A stretch of 64,000 nucleotides of DNA, taken from the IMG/VR virus record IMGVR_UViG_3300034073_000569, positions 1-64,000 of that record; one strand, 5' to 3'. How positions within the stretch are numbered: the stretch's first letter is position 1; each line of letters opens with the position of its first letter. Of the stretch, positions 37,057 to 46,641 are shown in pieces. A program made the translations under genes and the position numbers. The notes beneath the pieces were generated by a model. That model searched no databases. It was not told the DNA's origin and saw only the letters and a list, made by a program, of their open reading frames with translations. Source of the stretch: a virus.

Positions 37057-39374
37057 TACCCTTGAATATATAATGCAAAATAGTGTGTGCCTCCTGAATA
37101 ACCAGATCCTAAATTACAATAAATAGTACCGTTAGCATTTACGTTTATAATACCATTGTGCCAACTACCATAATAATGTGGTCCACCTGATGAACCTGTT
37201 TCAATAGAAGCATCTCCATCATGTTCCATTACAAATGATCCATAGTCAGCTCTGGTAAACGTGTTACTATCATATGGATAGCCACCATTTGTACCTGCCC
37301 AAGGATAAGGAGTTTGATCATTACTAATACCAAACCAAGCCGTAGCATGATCACCTTGACCTTGAGCAGCACCATAGTTTCTAACATGATACCATCCTAC
37401 TACTGAAATGGCTTTTACTCCAGAAGGTAATCCAAGACCAGTTGTTGATATAGTAGTTTGAGTGTTACCGGTGATAGATGTATTCCATCCTATACAAGAT
37501 GTTAATTGAACAAAGGTTAATCCTTTATAGTTTTGACCATGTCTTACATCAAAACCAAAATACACAGTACCATCTTGCTTTATATTCATGGCGTTACCTC
37601 CCCATCCTGGTATTCCTCCACCTGTTAAACCTTTTCTAGCAAAGCCAAAGCCATTTGGGAAGTTACCATCTGTAGAAGTGATTCTACCAGTAAACCACAT
37701 ACCATCAGCTTGACTATCTGCTGCAATTGGATAATATATACCAGCATAACCATTGGCAGTTGAAGGATTTATATAAATACCTTCACTCCAAGAATTACCT
37801 CCTGATGTAAAAGATGCTACTGGAGTTGTACCACTACCTCCAACTACATCTAAACGGTGTGTAGGATCATTTGTACCAAATCCTACATTAGAAAGAAAAT
37901 AAGAAGATGTTCCAGCATAACCTGATAGTCTTGTAACAATATTATCAGCTCCAGTTCTTAATTCTAAATATCCATCTGCTCCAGATTGATACACTCTAAA
38001 TAATTTTGCAGAGCCTCCACTATATCTACCTACAAATAAATCATTACCATCAGCAGCTGCTTTAACTTCAGAATATGAGCTAAAAATACTACCATAAGTT
38101 GTCGCACTACCATTTTTAGTCATAGCAAATGAACTAGATGGTGATGATAGTCCTGATGAAATATAACCACTTAAAGGTGACCATTGTAATCCATTATGAC
38201 CATATGACTCACAATATACTGCTATAGATTGTTCACCGCCTACCCAAAACCCACTCACATAACCTTCAAGATAAGTATAATCACTATCTGTTGTAACTCT
38301 ATAACTACTAAAAGGTGTACTTAAATAGCTTTCAACTTTACTAACATGTATTGTGTTAACCCAATCTTTATATCCAAATATAACATCTTGAGCTGGACTT
38401 AAGTAATTACCTGTTGCTGCTATAGTAATTTTAAAAGCACCTCTTGGTCCATAACCACCAGCATTTTGATTACTTCTTGCTAATTTATACCAACCAGTAT
38501 AAGTAGTACTACCTTGAAAAGAAGGTCCGCCAGAGTTAATTTGAGCATAGTCGCCACCATTTCTTCCATCTAATAAATCAGCATCTAAACCACTTCCACT
38601 ACCATCATTATTATCTCTCCAAATAGTACCACCTGCATATGTTAAAGTATTAGTATCTATAACAAGATTATTTCCACCACTTCTGCCTATTGATATTGCA
38701 CCACCATATGAAACCATATATAATGGCCTACCTCCTGATTCTATTCTACAATTTGATCCATCCCAAAGACCAATTGTCATTCCATTACTACCACCATCGT
38801 TAATAGCTATTCTTGCTCCTGAATACGTTAATGTTAACTGACCAGTAAGAGTACCACCAGTTAATGGTAAAGCATAAGAACCAATATTAGCTTCAGTTAA
38901 TACAATCTTATACGCAGAACCATTATATAGAGCCAATGAACCGATTCCAATTGTAGCATCTGATGTTATAGCTGTAGCATAAATTCTTAACTGATTTGCT
39001 GGTTGATTATAGTATATTCTAGCTGAGCCAGAAGATGCTGCTCCATGATATAATGCTAAATCTACACTATCAGTATTTAATAAATTAAGTCTACCAGTAA
39101 GACTACCCCCAGATAAAGCTAACTTAGATGCTATACTATTTGTAACTGTAGTAGCAAATGAAGCATCATTATTAAGAGCAGTAGATAACTCAGCTAGAGT
39201 ATCCAGAGCAGTCGGTGCTGCATTGACTAGATTAGATATAGCAGTATTTACATATGTTTGAGTAGCTGCTTGTGCACCACCAGGCATAATAAGATTACCG
39301 GTCATGACAATATCACCACTTCCATTAACGGAAATGTAGTTTATTAACTCAGCTATCTGTGTATTTTTTCCCAT
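37047..39374 (-). CDS. Tail fibre protein, 775 aa
   Basis: The N-terminus has the shared fibre module ISNLVNAAPTALDTLAELST ... NNDASFATTVTN ... KLALSGGSLTGRLNL. Two further GGTLTGQLTL-type segments follow. The centre is a long beta-rich shaft with Ser/Gly/Tyr, and the tip contains GFGTNDPTHRLDVVGGSGTT and several Gly/His/Trp-rich loops (YYGSWHNGIINVNANGTIYC). It has no S74 domain. Together with its neighbours it probably forms one of several alternative or heteromeric fibres recognising different receptors. Confidence 0.82.
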   Translation of the reverse strand: MGKNTQIAELINYISVNGSGDIVMTGNLIMPGGAQAATQTYVNTAISNLVNAAPTALDTLAELSTALNNDASFATTVTNSIASKLALSGGSLTGRLNLLNTDSVDLALYHGAASSGSARIYYNQPANQLRIYATAITSDATIGIGSLALYNGSAYKIVLTEANIGSYALPLTGGTLTGQLTLTYSGARIAINDGGSNGMTIGLWDGSNCRIESGGRPLYMVSYGGAISIGRSGGNNLVIDTNTLTYAGGTIWRDNNDGSGSGLDADLLDGRNGGDYAQINSGGPSFQGSTTYTGWYKLARSNQNAGGYGPRGAFKITIAATGNYLSPAQDVIFGYKDWVNTIHVSKVESYLSTPFSSYRVTTDSDYTYLEGYVSGFWVGGEQSIAVYCESYGHNGLQWSPLSGYISSGLSSPSSSFAMTKNGSATTYGSIFSSYSEVKAAADGNDLFVGRYSGGSAKLFRVYQSGADGYLELRTGADNIVTRLSGYAGTSSYFLSNVGFGTNDPTHRLDVVGGSGTTPVASFTSGGNSWSEGIYINPSTANGYAGIYYPIAADSQADGMWFTGRITSTDGNFPNGFGFARKGLTGGGIPGWGGNAMNIKQDGTVYFGFDVRHGQNYKGLTFVQLTSCIGWNTSITGNTQTTISTTGLGLPSGVKAISVVGWYHVRNYGAAQGQGDHATAWFGISNDQTPYPWAGTNGGYPYDSNTFTRADYGSFVMEHDGDASIETGSSGGPHYYGSWHNGIINVNANGTIYCNLGSGYSGGTHYFALYIQGYWI

Positions 39375-39400
39375 TTGCTATATTAATCTTAATGTTTTAT

Positions 39401-39763
39401 TTACGGTACTACAATATCAAGACTACCATTCCAAGGATCTGGAGACTCTTGATTAGACCAAGCTCTAACTGCATTTATAAAGTTACTCATCTTTAATAAC
39501 TCTTGCTCATTTCCTTCTCTTAATACATTAGACTGTTTCCAAGACGGGTAGTACTTATAGATATGTTCTTGTGCAAAGTTATTAATTTCAGACTGTTCCC
39601 ATATAATATAAAGCTCTTCATCTGTTTTTGTATGAACTAATACCGGAGGATCTTGTGTAAAGTCATACACCTGTTTAAGTTTTAAGAAGTCTTCTTTACA
39701 AGAAATTCCCTTGTTTTCTTTTGGTCCATCCCAAACACAGTTTCCGTATTCTATAATTTTCAT
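39401..39763 (-). CDS. Small fibre-associated or assembly protein, 120 aa
   Basis: A small acidic, aromatic protein: MKIIEYGNCVWDGPKENKGI ... YNKYYPSW-like segment (HIYKYYPSWKQSNVLREGNE) ... MSNFINAVRAWSNQ. The helix IYKYYPSWKQSNVLRE is similar to the polar helix of tail-fibre assembly proteins that hold the fibre tip. It lies between two fibre genes, 12 bases from one and 26 bases from the other. Assembly chaperone is the best guess, not proven. Confidence 0.58.
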   Translation of the reverse strand: MKIIEYGNCVWDGPKENKGISCKEDFLKLKQVYDFTQDPPVLVHTKTDEELYIIWEQSEINNFAQEHIYKYYPSWKQSNVLREGNEQELLKMSNFINAVRAWSNQESPDPWNGSLDIVVP

Positions 39764-39774
39764 ATCTATATGTT

Positions 39775-40488
39775 TTAAACTCCTGATGTACCTAATTTAC
39801 CATGAAGAATATATACCATATCTACAATTCTTACTCTGCTACGTGCATCAGTATCACCTCCCCAATTTATTATACGTAATGTATCTGAACTACCAAAAAG
39901 TCCAGGTGAATAGTTTGCTAAACAATACCATCCACCATATGATCCACCACCATAATATTGCCCACTTATTTTTAAATTTGCAAAACTATTTAAACTATTA
40001 TTGCCATCTAATGTTCTTGGCTCAGTATAATTAGGAGTTGGAGCACCAGTTCTTATGTACGCATGATATGCACCAGCTTGATTATGTAACATAGCAATAT
40101 GAGCATATGAATAATCTTCACCAGGATGTGGACTATCACCAACACCTATTTGTGCCCATAGGGAAACTCTACCTATATCACTAATGGCCGTACCGTTACC
40201 TGTTCTTCTTCCATAATTTGAATCATGAACTTTATTATACCAACTATCATGATGTGGAAACATTGGTAAACTTATATCAACATAAGCATTTCCCCCTGAA
40301 GCTGCTCCAGGAGCATAATCATCTGATGAATCAAATAAAGCAGTATGAGCTGTTGAATCATTATACCTTGGATTTATAGTAATAGTACCAATATTAGTTG
40401 CACTATGTTGTACAATAGGTATTGGTATTTGCATAAAACCATGAGGTAAACCTGATGCAGTTAATACGGCTGATGTTCTTATTGGCAT
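39775..40488 (-). CDS. Fibre-tip or adhesin protein, 237 aa
   Basis: The protein is compact, aromatic and Gly/His/Asn-rich with FPHHDSWYNKVHDSNYGRRT and SPHPGEDYSYAHIAMLHNQA, and ends in YYGGGSYGGWYCLANYSPGL ... LRIINWGGDTDARSRVRIVD. It begins two bases before the stop of the 1204-residue fibre. Such a short globular protein without a shaft may be the separate tip or needle of the large fibre. No catalytic motif was recognised. Confidence 0.65.
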   Translation of the reverse strand: MPIRTSAVLTASGLPHGFMQIPIPIVQHSATNIGTITINPRYNDSTAHTALFDSSDDYAPGAASGGNAYVDISLPMFPHHDSWYNKVHDSNYGRRTGNGTAISDIGRVSLWAQIGVGDSPHPGEDYSYAHIAMLHNQAGAYHAYIRTGAPTPNYTEPRTLDGNNSLNSFANLKISGQYYGGGSYGGWYCLANYSPGLFGSSDTLRIINWGGDTDARSRVRIVDMVYILHGKLGTSGV

Positions 40489-40489
40489 G

Positions 40490-43400
40490 TTATATAATTT
40501 CTTCTAGTTTAATTTTAAATTTCTTTCCACTTCTGTTATTTAACATAAAGATTTCAGTCTCACCTTCTTGTAATGTCCAGTCCCCCCATGTACCATCAAC
40601 ATCGTTTTGCTTACCTTTATTAGACAAATGTAAGTCAGTTGTGTAAACATTGGCCCATCTAGCTGTAGTTGAGCCTAGATTCATTGATGCATCTACACCT
40701 GGTAAAAGATTACCACTAGCATCCCAATATCCTTTATATCCACTACTTCCTTCAAAATAATGTATTCCAGGAACTCTCCAATAAGTATCATTAACATAGT
40801 AAGCTAAATACTTGTAATCTGTATAATCGTGAAAATATAAGTATGAGGCTCCAGTGCCTCCAGTAGTTAATCTTATATTACCAATTACATCTAATTTATA
40901 TGATGGAACTCCTGTACCAATACCAACATTTCCATTTGTATTTATAAATAATTTATCAACATCATTAGTAAAAAAAGCAAGATTATGATTACTCCTAGTT
41001 CCAAAACTAGCCCCACCATCACCTAAATACGCTGCTAAATATGTGGCATTAGATGCTCCACCATTTATACCAAAAGCATAACCATTTGCAGCATTAATTA
41101 TTTGCAGTTTATATCCTGGTGTAGTAGTTCCAATGCCTACGTTGCCAGCTGCGGTTATCGTTAAAGCAGGAGATGCAGTAAATGAATTTCCAATAGTTAA
41201 TCCAGTATTAGAATAAAAAACGTGAGTCCCTACTGTTTGTTGATATATAGATGAAGTAGTTGCAGTTGCAATACTTGCTGTACCATTAAAATATGAACCG
41301 CTGCTAATTAAATTATTATTACCATTATTACTTGTGCTTGTTCCAGCAAATTGTAAACCCCCAATGTTAGCTACAGTACCATTTTTTGCAGCTACTAATA
41401 AGTTAGGTGAACTTGAAGAACTTGCACCACTTCCAACAATTACGCTACCGCTAAACGTAGCACTTGTACCATTCAAAGCTCCTGTAAGTGTGCCACCACT
41501 TAAAGGTAAATAAGTAGAAGCTGCACTAGATGTAGTTAAGTATGTACTATTATCATAACTTACTGTAGTACCACTTACTTTTACAAAGCCTGTACCATTA
41601 AGTTGTGCTTGTCCTGTAAATGCACCTACAGAGTATGCATATGCAACTACTTCAATAATATCATTAAGAGCAGCTCCACTAGATAACACTATACTTGTGC
41701 CATTGCTAGCTGTATATTCAGAAGAAGCTAACTTAGATCCATTGTAAAATATATCTACTAAACCAGGAGTGTAACTAACTGTAAATGAAGTCTGTCCAGC
41801 AGTAGCTGTAAAGTAACTTACTTGTCTTAGTGCACTACTAGCTGTAAATGCTGATGTATATTTAATTACATCTACAATGTTACCAGCACCAGTTCCTGTA
41901 GCTAATACTACTGTAGAACCGTCAGTTGCTGTAAAGTCAGCAGAAGTTAATCTAACACCGTTAATAAAGACATCTACTAAACCAACCACATACCCACCTG
42001 TTACAGTGAAAGTAGTTTGAGAAGCTGTAGCTGTATATGTTTGAATAGTTCTAGCAGAAGGATTAACACCAACTGTCCATGAACGATCTGTTGTTAAGTC
42101 GTATGCTGTTCCATTGATAGTCAATGTTCTAGCATTAGTTACAGGAGTATAACCAAGAGCAGTTGTAACATCACTTGATGTAAGAGTAATATCTCCTGTA
42201 CGTGTGTTAAATGATGTAAGACCTGCAGCTATTGACCATGTTCTATTTGCACTTAAATCATAAGTTGTACCGTTGATTGTTAATGTACGAGCATTAGTAA
42301 CTGGAGTGTAAGTTAATGCTGTAGTTACATCTGTATCAGATAATGTAATAGCACCTGTTCTAGTATTAAAACTAGTAACACCACCTTGATATTGAGGTAT
42401 GTTAAGTACACCTGTTACACTATCATATGTAGCTGCACCAGATGTACCAGTAGTTGTTAAACTAATTGATAGTCTAGCTCTAGCATCAGTATAATATAGG
42501 TTACCAGATTCAGTAACCTGTGCAGTGGTATAGTCTCCAGAAGCAGGAGTAATTGCCCCAGTTCTTGTATTGAAAGATGTTACACCTGCTGCAATATTCC
42601 ATGTTCTATCAGCTGATAAATCATAGGATGTACCATTGATAGTTATGGTCCTAGTTAAAGGAACTTTTGTTCCTATAGAAGTAGCAACTGTTGTAGCAAA
42701 GTTAGGATCATCACCTAATGCTGCTGCTAATTCATTTAATGTATCTAAAGTTGTAGGAGCACTATCTACTAAATTAGAAATAGCTGTGCTAACATAAGAC
42801 TGTGTAGCATAGTTATTAGTAGTTAGATAGGTGTTTACTCTAGCATCAGTATAGTAAAGATTAGTTCCCTCTACAATATTTGTAGTTGATGCAGCAATCT
42901 TAGTCCATAAACCAGTTGATGCTACATATTTAATCATATCACCATCTGATGCGTTAGCTACAGATAGATTATGAAGTTCGTCTAGTTCAAAACCATTTTG
43001 TACTTTAACAAAAATCTCACCGTTATTTGATTGTACACGTGTAACAACACCAATAAATACTAAATGAGCTGGTGCTGTAGGTTTATTAGCTAAACCAAAG
43101 ATTAAACCACCATTAGTACCTAACCAAACTGGATCACCTGCCGTAGCAGTAGATGTATCTAAGCCTGCAAGTAAACCTTCTGTTACAACAAACACTTCAT
43201 CATTTGTAACACCGTCAGTCTTAAGAAGACCTAGTGTTTTAGAAGATGTTGCTTCTGAACTATTAGAAGCTTTAGATACAATCATATTTGTACCTGAATC
43301 TCCTGTAGATCCAGATACATAAACGGCAGTACCTGCAGTCATTGTGGCACTAAGTTTTACATAATGCTGTACTTGACTTGTGTAGTTATCTATCCAAGTA

Positions 43401-44104
43401 GTATCATAACTAGTAGCACTTGCTTTTGCAAGAATCTGACCAGCTAAACCATTTGCAGGAACAAGACCTTGGTAGTTTGGAATATTTAAAACACCTGTAG
43501 AAGAGTTATAACTAGCTGCACCACTTACACCATTAGTTGTTAGACTAATAGCTAATCTAGCACGAGCATTTGTATAATATAAATTAATTGTTCCTTCTGG
43601 TACTTGATCAGTAGAAGATATAAATCCATTGTATATTGGGTTATATACAAAAACATCTAACAAGTCCCCACTTATGGATGCATCTGCTAACGTAAAAGTA
43701 TTACCATTAGTTGCATCAATAGCTGTTGGTGTAAGCAATACACCATTTAAGAATACATCAATAAGACCAGGTGTATAACCACCTGACACTGTAAATACTG
43801 TTTGACCCGCTGTAGCAGTAATCTGTTGTAAAGCTCTAATAGCTCCTACACCAGATGCAGCTACAGATACGATACCAGTTCCATCTATAGATAGGCCACT
43901 ACCTATCTTAATACCACCAAGAGTAGTACCAGATGCTATTGGTAAAGTGTATGGCGTAACAAATCCTCTAACCCAAGCGGTTGTAGCCAACTTGGTAGAG
44001 TTATCATTAGCATCAGGCGTCTGACCAGTAGCAGTATTGTTAAGTGTAACTACACCATCTACTGTCAGACCAGCTTTAGCTAGTATGTCAGATAGAAATT
44101 TCAT
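40490..44104 (-). CDS. Long tail fibre protein, 1204 aa
   Basis: A repetitive beta-rich fibre. Modules recur through it: LPIASGTTLGGIKIGSGLSI, the TAGQTVFTVSGGYTPGLIDV ... FLNGVLLTPTAID... type (at least three copies), NLYYTDARARLSISLTTTGT (three copies), and TLNELAAALGDDPNFATTVA shared with neighbour fibres. The C-terminal 300 residues include NVGIGTTTPGYKLQIINAAN repeats and end in a polar domain (GETEIFMLNNRSGKKFKIKL). It is the longest fibre in the window, so perhaps the main shaft. The modular sequence invites recombination with other phages. It follows the 403-residue gene with a ten-base gap. Confidence 0.85.
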   Translation of the reverse strand: MKFLSDILAKAGLTVDGVVTLNNTATGQTPDANDNSTKLATTAWVRGFVTPYTLPIASGTTLGGIKIGSGLSIDGTGIVSVAASGVGAIRALQQITATAGQTVFTVSGGYTPGLIDVFLNGVLLTPTAIDATNGNTFTLADASISGDLLDVFVYNPIYNGFISSTDQVPEGTINLYYTNARARLAISLTTNGVSGAASYNSSTGVLNIPNYQGLVPANGLAGQILAKASATSYDTTWIDNYTSQVQHYVKLSATMTAGTAVYVSGSTGDSGTNMIVSKASNSSEATSSKTLGLLKTDGVTNDEVFVVTEGLLAGLDTSTATAGDPVWLGTNGGLIFGLANKPTAPAHLVFIGVVTRVQSNNGEIFVKVQNGFELDELHNLSVANASDGDMIKYVASTGLWTKIAASTTNIVEGTNLYYTDARVNTYLTTNNYATQSYVSTAISNLVDSAPTTLDTLNELAAALGDDPNFATTVATSIGTKVPLTRTITINGTSYDLSADRTWNIAAGVTSFNTRTGAITPASGDYTTAQVTESGNLYYTDARARLSISLTTTGTSGAATYDSVTGVLNIPQYQGGVTSFNTRTGAITLSDTDVTTALTYTPVTNARTLTINGTTYDLSANRTWSIAAGLTSFNTRTGDITLTSSDVTTALGYTPVTNARTLTINGTAYDLTTDRSWTVGVNPSARTIQTYTATASQTTFTVTGGYVVGLVDVFINGVRLTSADFTATDGSTVVLATGTGAGNIVDVIKYTSAFTASSALRQVSYFTATAGQTSFTVSYTPGLVDIFYNGSKLASSEYTASNGTSIVLSSGAALNDIIEVVAYAYSVGAFTGQAQLNGTGFVKVSGTTVSYDNSTYLTTSSAASTYLPLSGGTLTGALNGTSATFSGSVIVGSGASSSSSPNLLVAAKNGTVANIGGLQFAGTSTSNNGNNNLISSGSYFNGTASIATATTSSIYQQTVGTHVFYSNTGLTIGNSFTASPALTITAAGNVGIGTTTPGYKLQIINAANGYAFGINGGASNATYLAAYLGDGGASFGTRSNHNLAFFTNDVDKLFINTNGNVGIGTGVPSYKLDVIGNIRLTTGGTGASYLYFHDYTDYKYLAYYVNDTYWRVPGIHYFEGSSGYKGYWDASGNLLPGVDASMNLGSTTARWANVYTTDLHLSNKGKQNDVDGTWGDWTLQEGETEIFMLNNRSGKKFKIKLEEII

Positions 44105-44113
44105 TCAGTGTTA

Positions 44114-45325
44114 TTATTTCTTGATGATTACACGATATGCATTAGCTGAAGGAGCTACTGCAAAACTTACAGTTACGGTATTAACATCTGTAATTACTAC
44201 ATCTGTAATAACCTCTTCTAGTGTAGTATTATCTTTTATCATCACAATAACATCAACAGTGTTTAAACCATGAGATAAAGCATATGAAGTACCTGCTCCA
44301 CCAATATTTGCGGCATAACCACCAGTTCTGTTATCTAATAAAGTTTTTAACTTTAAAGGAGTAACAATTCTAGCATCATCAGTACCTGTATCAGTCTCAG
44401 CTTGTGTTGCAATCTCAGCAATACCAGTACGAGTCTCAGTAGCTGTACGAGAAGATAATGCCGCAGGAGTTACTGCTTTATTAGAATCTGTACCAGTTTG
44501 TGTCTCTGCGTTTGTAGCAAGATATACTAAACCTAATACTGTTGTTGTAGCTTGATCTCTGTTAACTTCTAATCTAATCCAATCAACTTTAGAACTTGTA
44601 GAAGCTGCATTGTTTTTAGCAACAATTACATCACCAACATTAAATGGTTCACTATCTACAGTGCCAGCAACTGTTACATACCAGTAATCACCAGCTTTAG
44701 TACCAGCAACTGGAGCTGATCCTACAGGAAAAGATCCTGAAGAAGCATCCCATCCACCTTCTAAATTACCTAAGTTTCCTACATTAGTATCAATATAAGA
44801 TTTAATAGATTGTGATGTAGCAAGAGTTGTACTAGATGCACTAGCTAAATCAGTAACAATTGTTACTTCAGCTGGATTAGCTGTAGCACCAGATACGTTA
44901 CCAATAACAGTTAGATTAGCAACTTGTTGTAACTTATCAAAAGTTACAGCATTAGCATTAATCTTTACAGTAGTAACTGCAGAGTTAGCTAGCTTACCAG
45001 TAGTAATACCTAAATCTTTAACTCTTAAACTATCTGAGTCAATCTCAATAGTTGCGTTATCTACATTAATATCTAATGTAATTACATCTCCATTAGCAGA
45101 TGTAGATGCTGTAAGACCAGCACCACCAAGAACATCTTGGATATCTCCTGACATGTCCACCCATGCGGTACCATCCCAAAAAAACATTCTTAAAACTGAA
45201 GGCGTAGTGTCAAAATAGATTTGACCAACTACTGGACTAGACGGTGCACCAGCTTTATTGTGAACCGCTACATTTAAAATCTGGTTTTGATTGAGGTCCA
45301 GATTGGTTAAAAACTTTTTAGACAT
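44114..45325 (-). CDS. Tail fibre / adaptor protein, 403 aa
   Basis: The N-terminus MSKKFLTNLDLNQNQILNVA ... GQIYFDTTPSVLRMFFWDGT is the module of tail-fibre attachment proteins also seen in the next gene upstream. The middle holds ATSQSIKSYIDTNVGNLGNL and a coil typical of trimeric stalks, then AGDYWYVTVAGTVDSEPFNV. The C-terminal 65 residues (GTSYALSHGLNTVDVIVMIK ... TVSFAVAPSANAYRVIIKK) match a small beta-domain also found at the ends of the two upstream proteins. It probably attaches the long fibre to the tail. Confidence 0.78.
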   Translation of the reverse strand: MSKKFLTNLDLNQNQILNVAVHNKAGAPSSPVVGQIYFDTTPSVLRMFFWDGTAWVDMSGDIQDVLGGAGLTASTSANGDVITLDINVDNATIEIDSDSLRVKDLGITTGKLANSAVTTVKINANAVTFDKLQQVANLTVIGNVSGATANPAEVTIVTDLASASSTTLATSQSIKSYIDTNVGNLGNLEGGWDASSGSFPVGSAPVAGTKAGDYWYVTVAGTVDSEPFNVGDVIVAKNNAASTSSKVDWIRLEVNRDQATTTVLGLVYLATNAETQTGTDSNKAVTPAALSSRTATETRTGIAEIATQAETDTGTDDARIVTPLKLKTLLDNRTGGYAANIGGAGTSYALSHGLNTVDVIVMIKDNTTLEEVITDVVITDVNTVTVSFAVAPSANAYRVIIKK

Positions 45326-45341
45326 AGTATTTGTATTATAA

Positions 45342-45869
45342 TTAGTTTAAAAATGCTTTCCCACTAAATGGTGCAGAAAATTTAACTGTTAATGAATTAG
45401 AATTAGTATGTTGTACTTCTCCAATAACTTCTTCATTACTTGAATCTACTACAGAAACAGATGGGTACTTGTTCAAGTTATGAGTTATAGACCATACACT
45501 TGATGATACTGTTTGATTATGAATATGCGAAAACTTATATGTCTCTTGTATAGAGAGTGTATCTCTATACGTAAGAATAATAGTTCTATTTTCATTATCA
45601 GCAGTTACAGTGATATCAACCACTGTTTTGTTAAAAGCTTCAGCTATTTGAGCAAGTTGACTATCTGATAAACTTACTTGATCCCACTGGTTACCGTCCC
45701 ATGAATACACCATTTTTAATGTAGTATCATAGACAATAATACCAGAGTCATTAGAATTATATCCAGACGCTAAAGCATTTCTTTCTGCAGTGGTTACAGG
45801 TTGTAACTTAGCATTAAGAATACTATTCTTATTAAAATCGTAGTCTACATATATTTTCTGTACTGCCAT
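45342..45869 (-). CDS. Fibre adaptor protein, 175 aa
   Basis: Residues 1-60 (IYVDYDFNKNSILNAKLQPV ... GIIVYDTTLKMVYSWDGNQW) correspond to the start of the 403-residue fibre. The C-terminus (TVSSSVWSITHNLNKYPSVS ... LTVKFSAPFSGKAFLN) corresponds to the ends of the 198- and 403-residue proteins. The middle is a short charged coil. It is thus built of the same attachment and end modules with a short stalk. It overlaps the upstream gene by one base (TAATG). Confidence 0.75.
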   Translation of the reverse strand: MAVQKIYVDYDFNKNSILNAKLQPVTTAERNALASGYNSNDSGIIVYDTTLKMVYSWDGNQWDQVSLSDSQLAQIAEAFNKTVVDITVTADNENRTIILTYRDTLSIQETYKFSHIHNQTVSSSVWSITHNLNKYPSVSVVDSSNEEVIGEVQHTNSNSLTVKFSAPFSGKAFLN

Positions 45870-46465
45870 TATGATAAGTATGCTCTGCCGGCTACGGGTT
45901 GATTAAAGTAAATCTTAAGTCTATTATTATCAATATAGTCTATCACTCCTTGTATATCTGCACCTGTTAAATCTTCTGTTCTAACATTAGGACTTAAGTT
46001 CATACCATGAACAACATCCCACATTGTAGAAGCTGTTTGTTGTGTAAATACAAAAGAACTATTTTGATTAATAGTAATGGCTGGGTTTAAATTAATTCTA
46101 GTAATACATCCACCAGAGTTAATCTCTATAATATTTTGACCAGACTGTTGTGTACCCATGTAGTCTAATCCTACAGATGGACCTTTACCATCTTCAGACA
46201 TAAAGAAACCTGTGCCTCCTTTAGAATATAACACATCATCGTACTTTATACCGAGCCAAGTTTTAAGTTGAACTTTAGTTTCAGATAAAGCTCCTTCATC
46301 TTCATTAGCTTCCCATTCAACTAACTCTTTTCTCATAGAAATGAGTTGGCTATCTTGTTCTGGCTTACAAGAGTCAACACCATAACGCATCTGTTTGTAT
46401 AAACGATGCATTACATCAGCAAACTGCTTATTGTATTTTTCTCTATTCTGTAGATAAGTTCTCAT
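45869..46465 (-). CDS. Fibre/neck adaptor protein, 198 aa
   Basis: The N-terminal half is helical and charged (YNKQFADVMHRLYKQMRYGV). The C-terminal 80 residues (SSFVFTQQTASTMWDVVHGM ... NLSPNVRTEDLTGADIQGVI ... LKIYFNQPVAGRAYLS) are a small beta-domain that recurs in the next two genes. It would link neck or connector to fibres. It overlaps the small zinc-ribbon gene upstream by 23 bases in another frame. Confidence 0.7.
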   Translation of the reverse strand: MRTYLQNREKYNKQFADVMHRLYKQMRYGVDSCKPEQDSQLISMRKELVEWEANEDEGALSETKVQLKTWLGIKYDDVLYSKGGTGFFMSEDGKGPSVGLDYMGTQQSGQNIIEINSGGCITRINLNPAITINQNSSFVFTQQTASTMWDVVHGMNLSPNVRTEDLTGADIQGVIDYIDNNRLKIYFNQPVAGRAYLS

Positions 46466-46619
46466 TCTGTGTATTACTTGTTTGAGCTATTAAAGCTTCT
46501 AATTTAATTTGAGCTTCATAAGATGTGATACAATTAGCACAAACTCTTTTACCATCTGAAGCTATCCTATCTTGACATCCACATGTTATGGATGAATTGC
46601 AATTTGAACACTGTCTCAT
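46443..46619 (-). CDS. Small zinc-ribbon-like protein, 58 aa
   Basis: A short gene from ATG 46619 to TAG at 46443. It has CxxC at residues 4-7, CxC at 13-15 and CxxC at 27-30 (MRQCSNCNSSITCGCQDRIA), followed by a 25-residue helix. This Cys spacing is typical of a zinc-binding ribbon. The ATG follows a leader TAAAAACCAAACATA that is nearly the same as that of two head genes, which supports it as real. It overlaps the start of the next gene by 23 bases. It may be a small structural or regulatory protein. Confidence 0.7.
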   Translation of the reverse strand: MRQCSNCNSSITCGCQDRIASDGKRVCANCITSYEAQIKLEALIAQTSNTQNENLSTE

Positions 46620-46634
46620 TATGTTTGGTTTTTA
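46620..46634 (-). promoter_or_regulatory. Translation leader TAAAAACCAAACATA
   Basis: The 15 bases directly before ATG 46619 match the leaders of the genes starting at 54138 and 50922 (TAAAAACCAAACA). No Shine-Dalgarno sequence is present. Confidence 0.5.
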
Positions 46635-46641
46635 GTGAGCT

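Noticed and set aside
39775-40488. Diversity-generating retroelement target in the Gly/Tyr/Asn-rich fibre tip
   Set aside because: No reverse transcriptase, template repeat or near-duplicate of the tip end was seen in the window.
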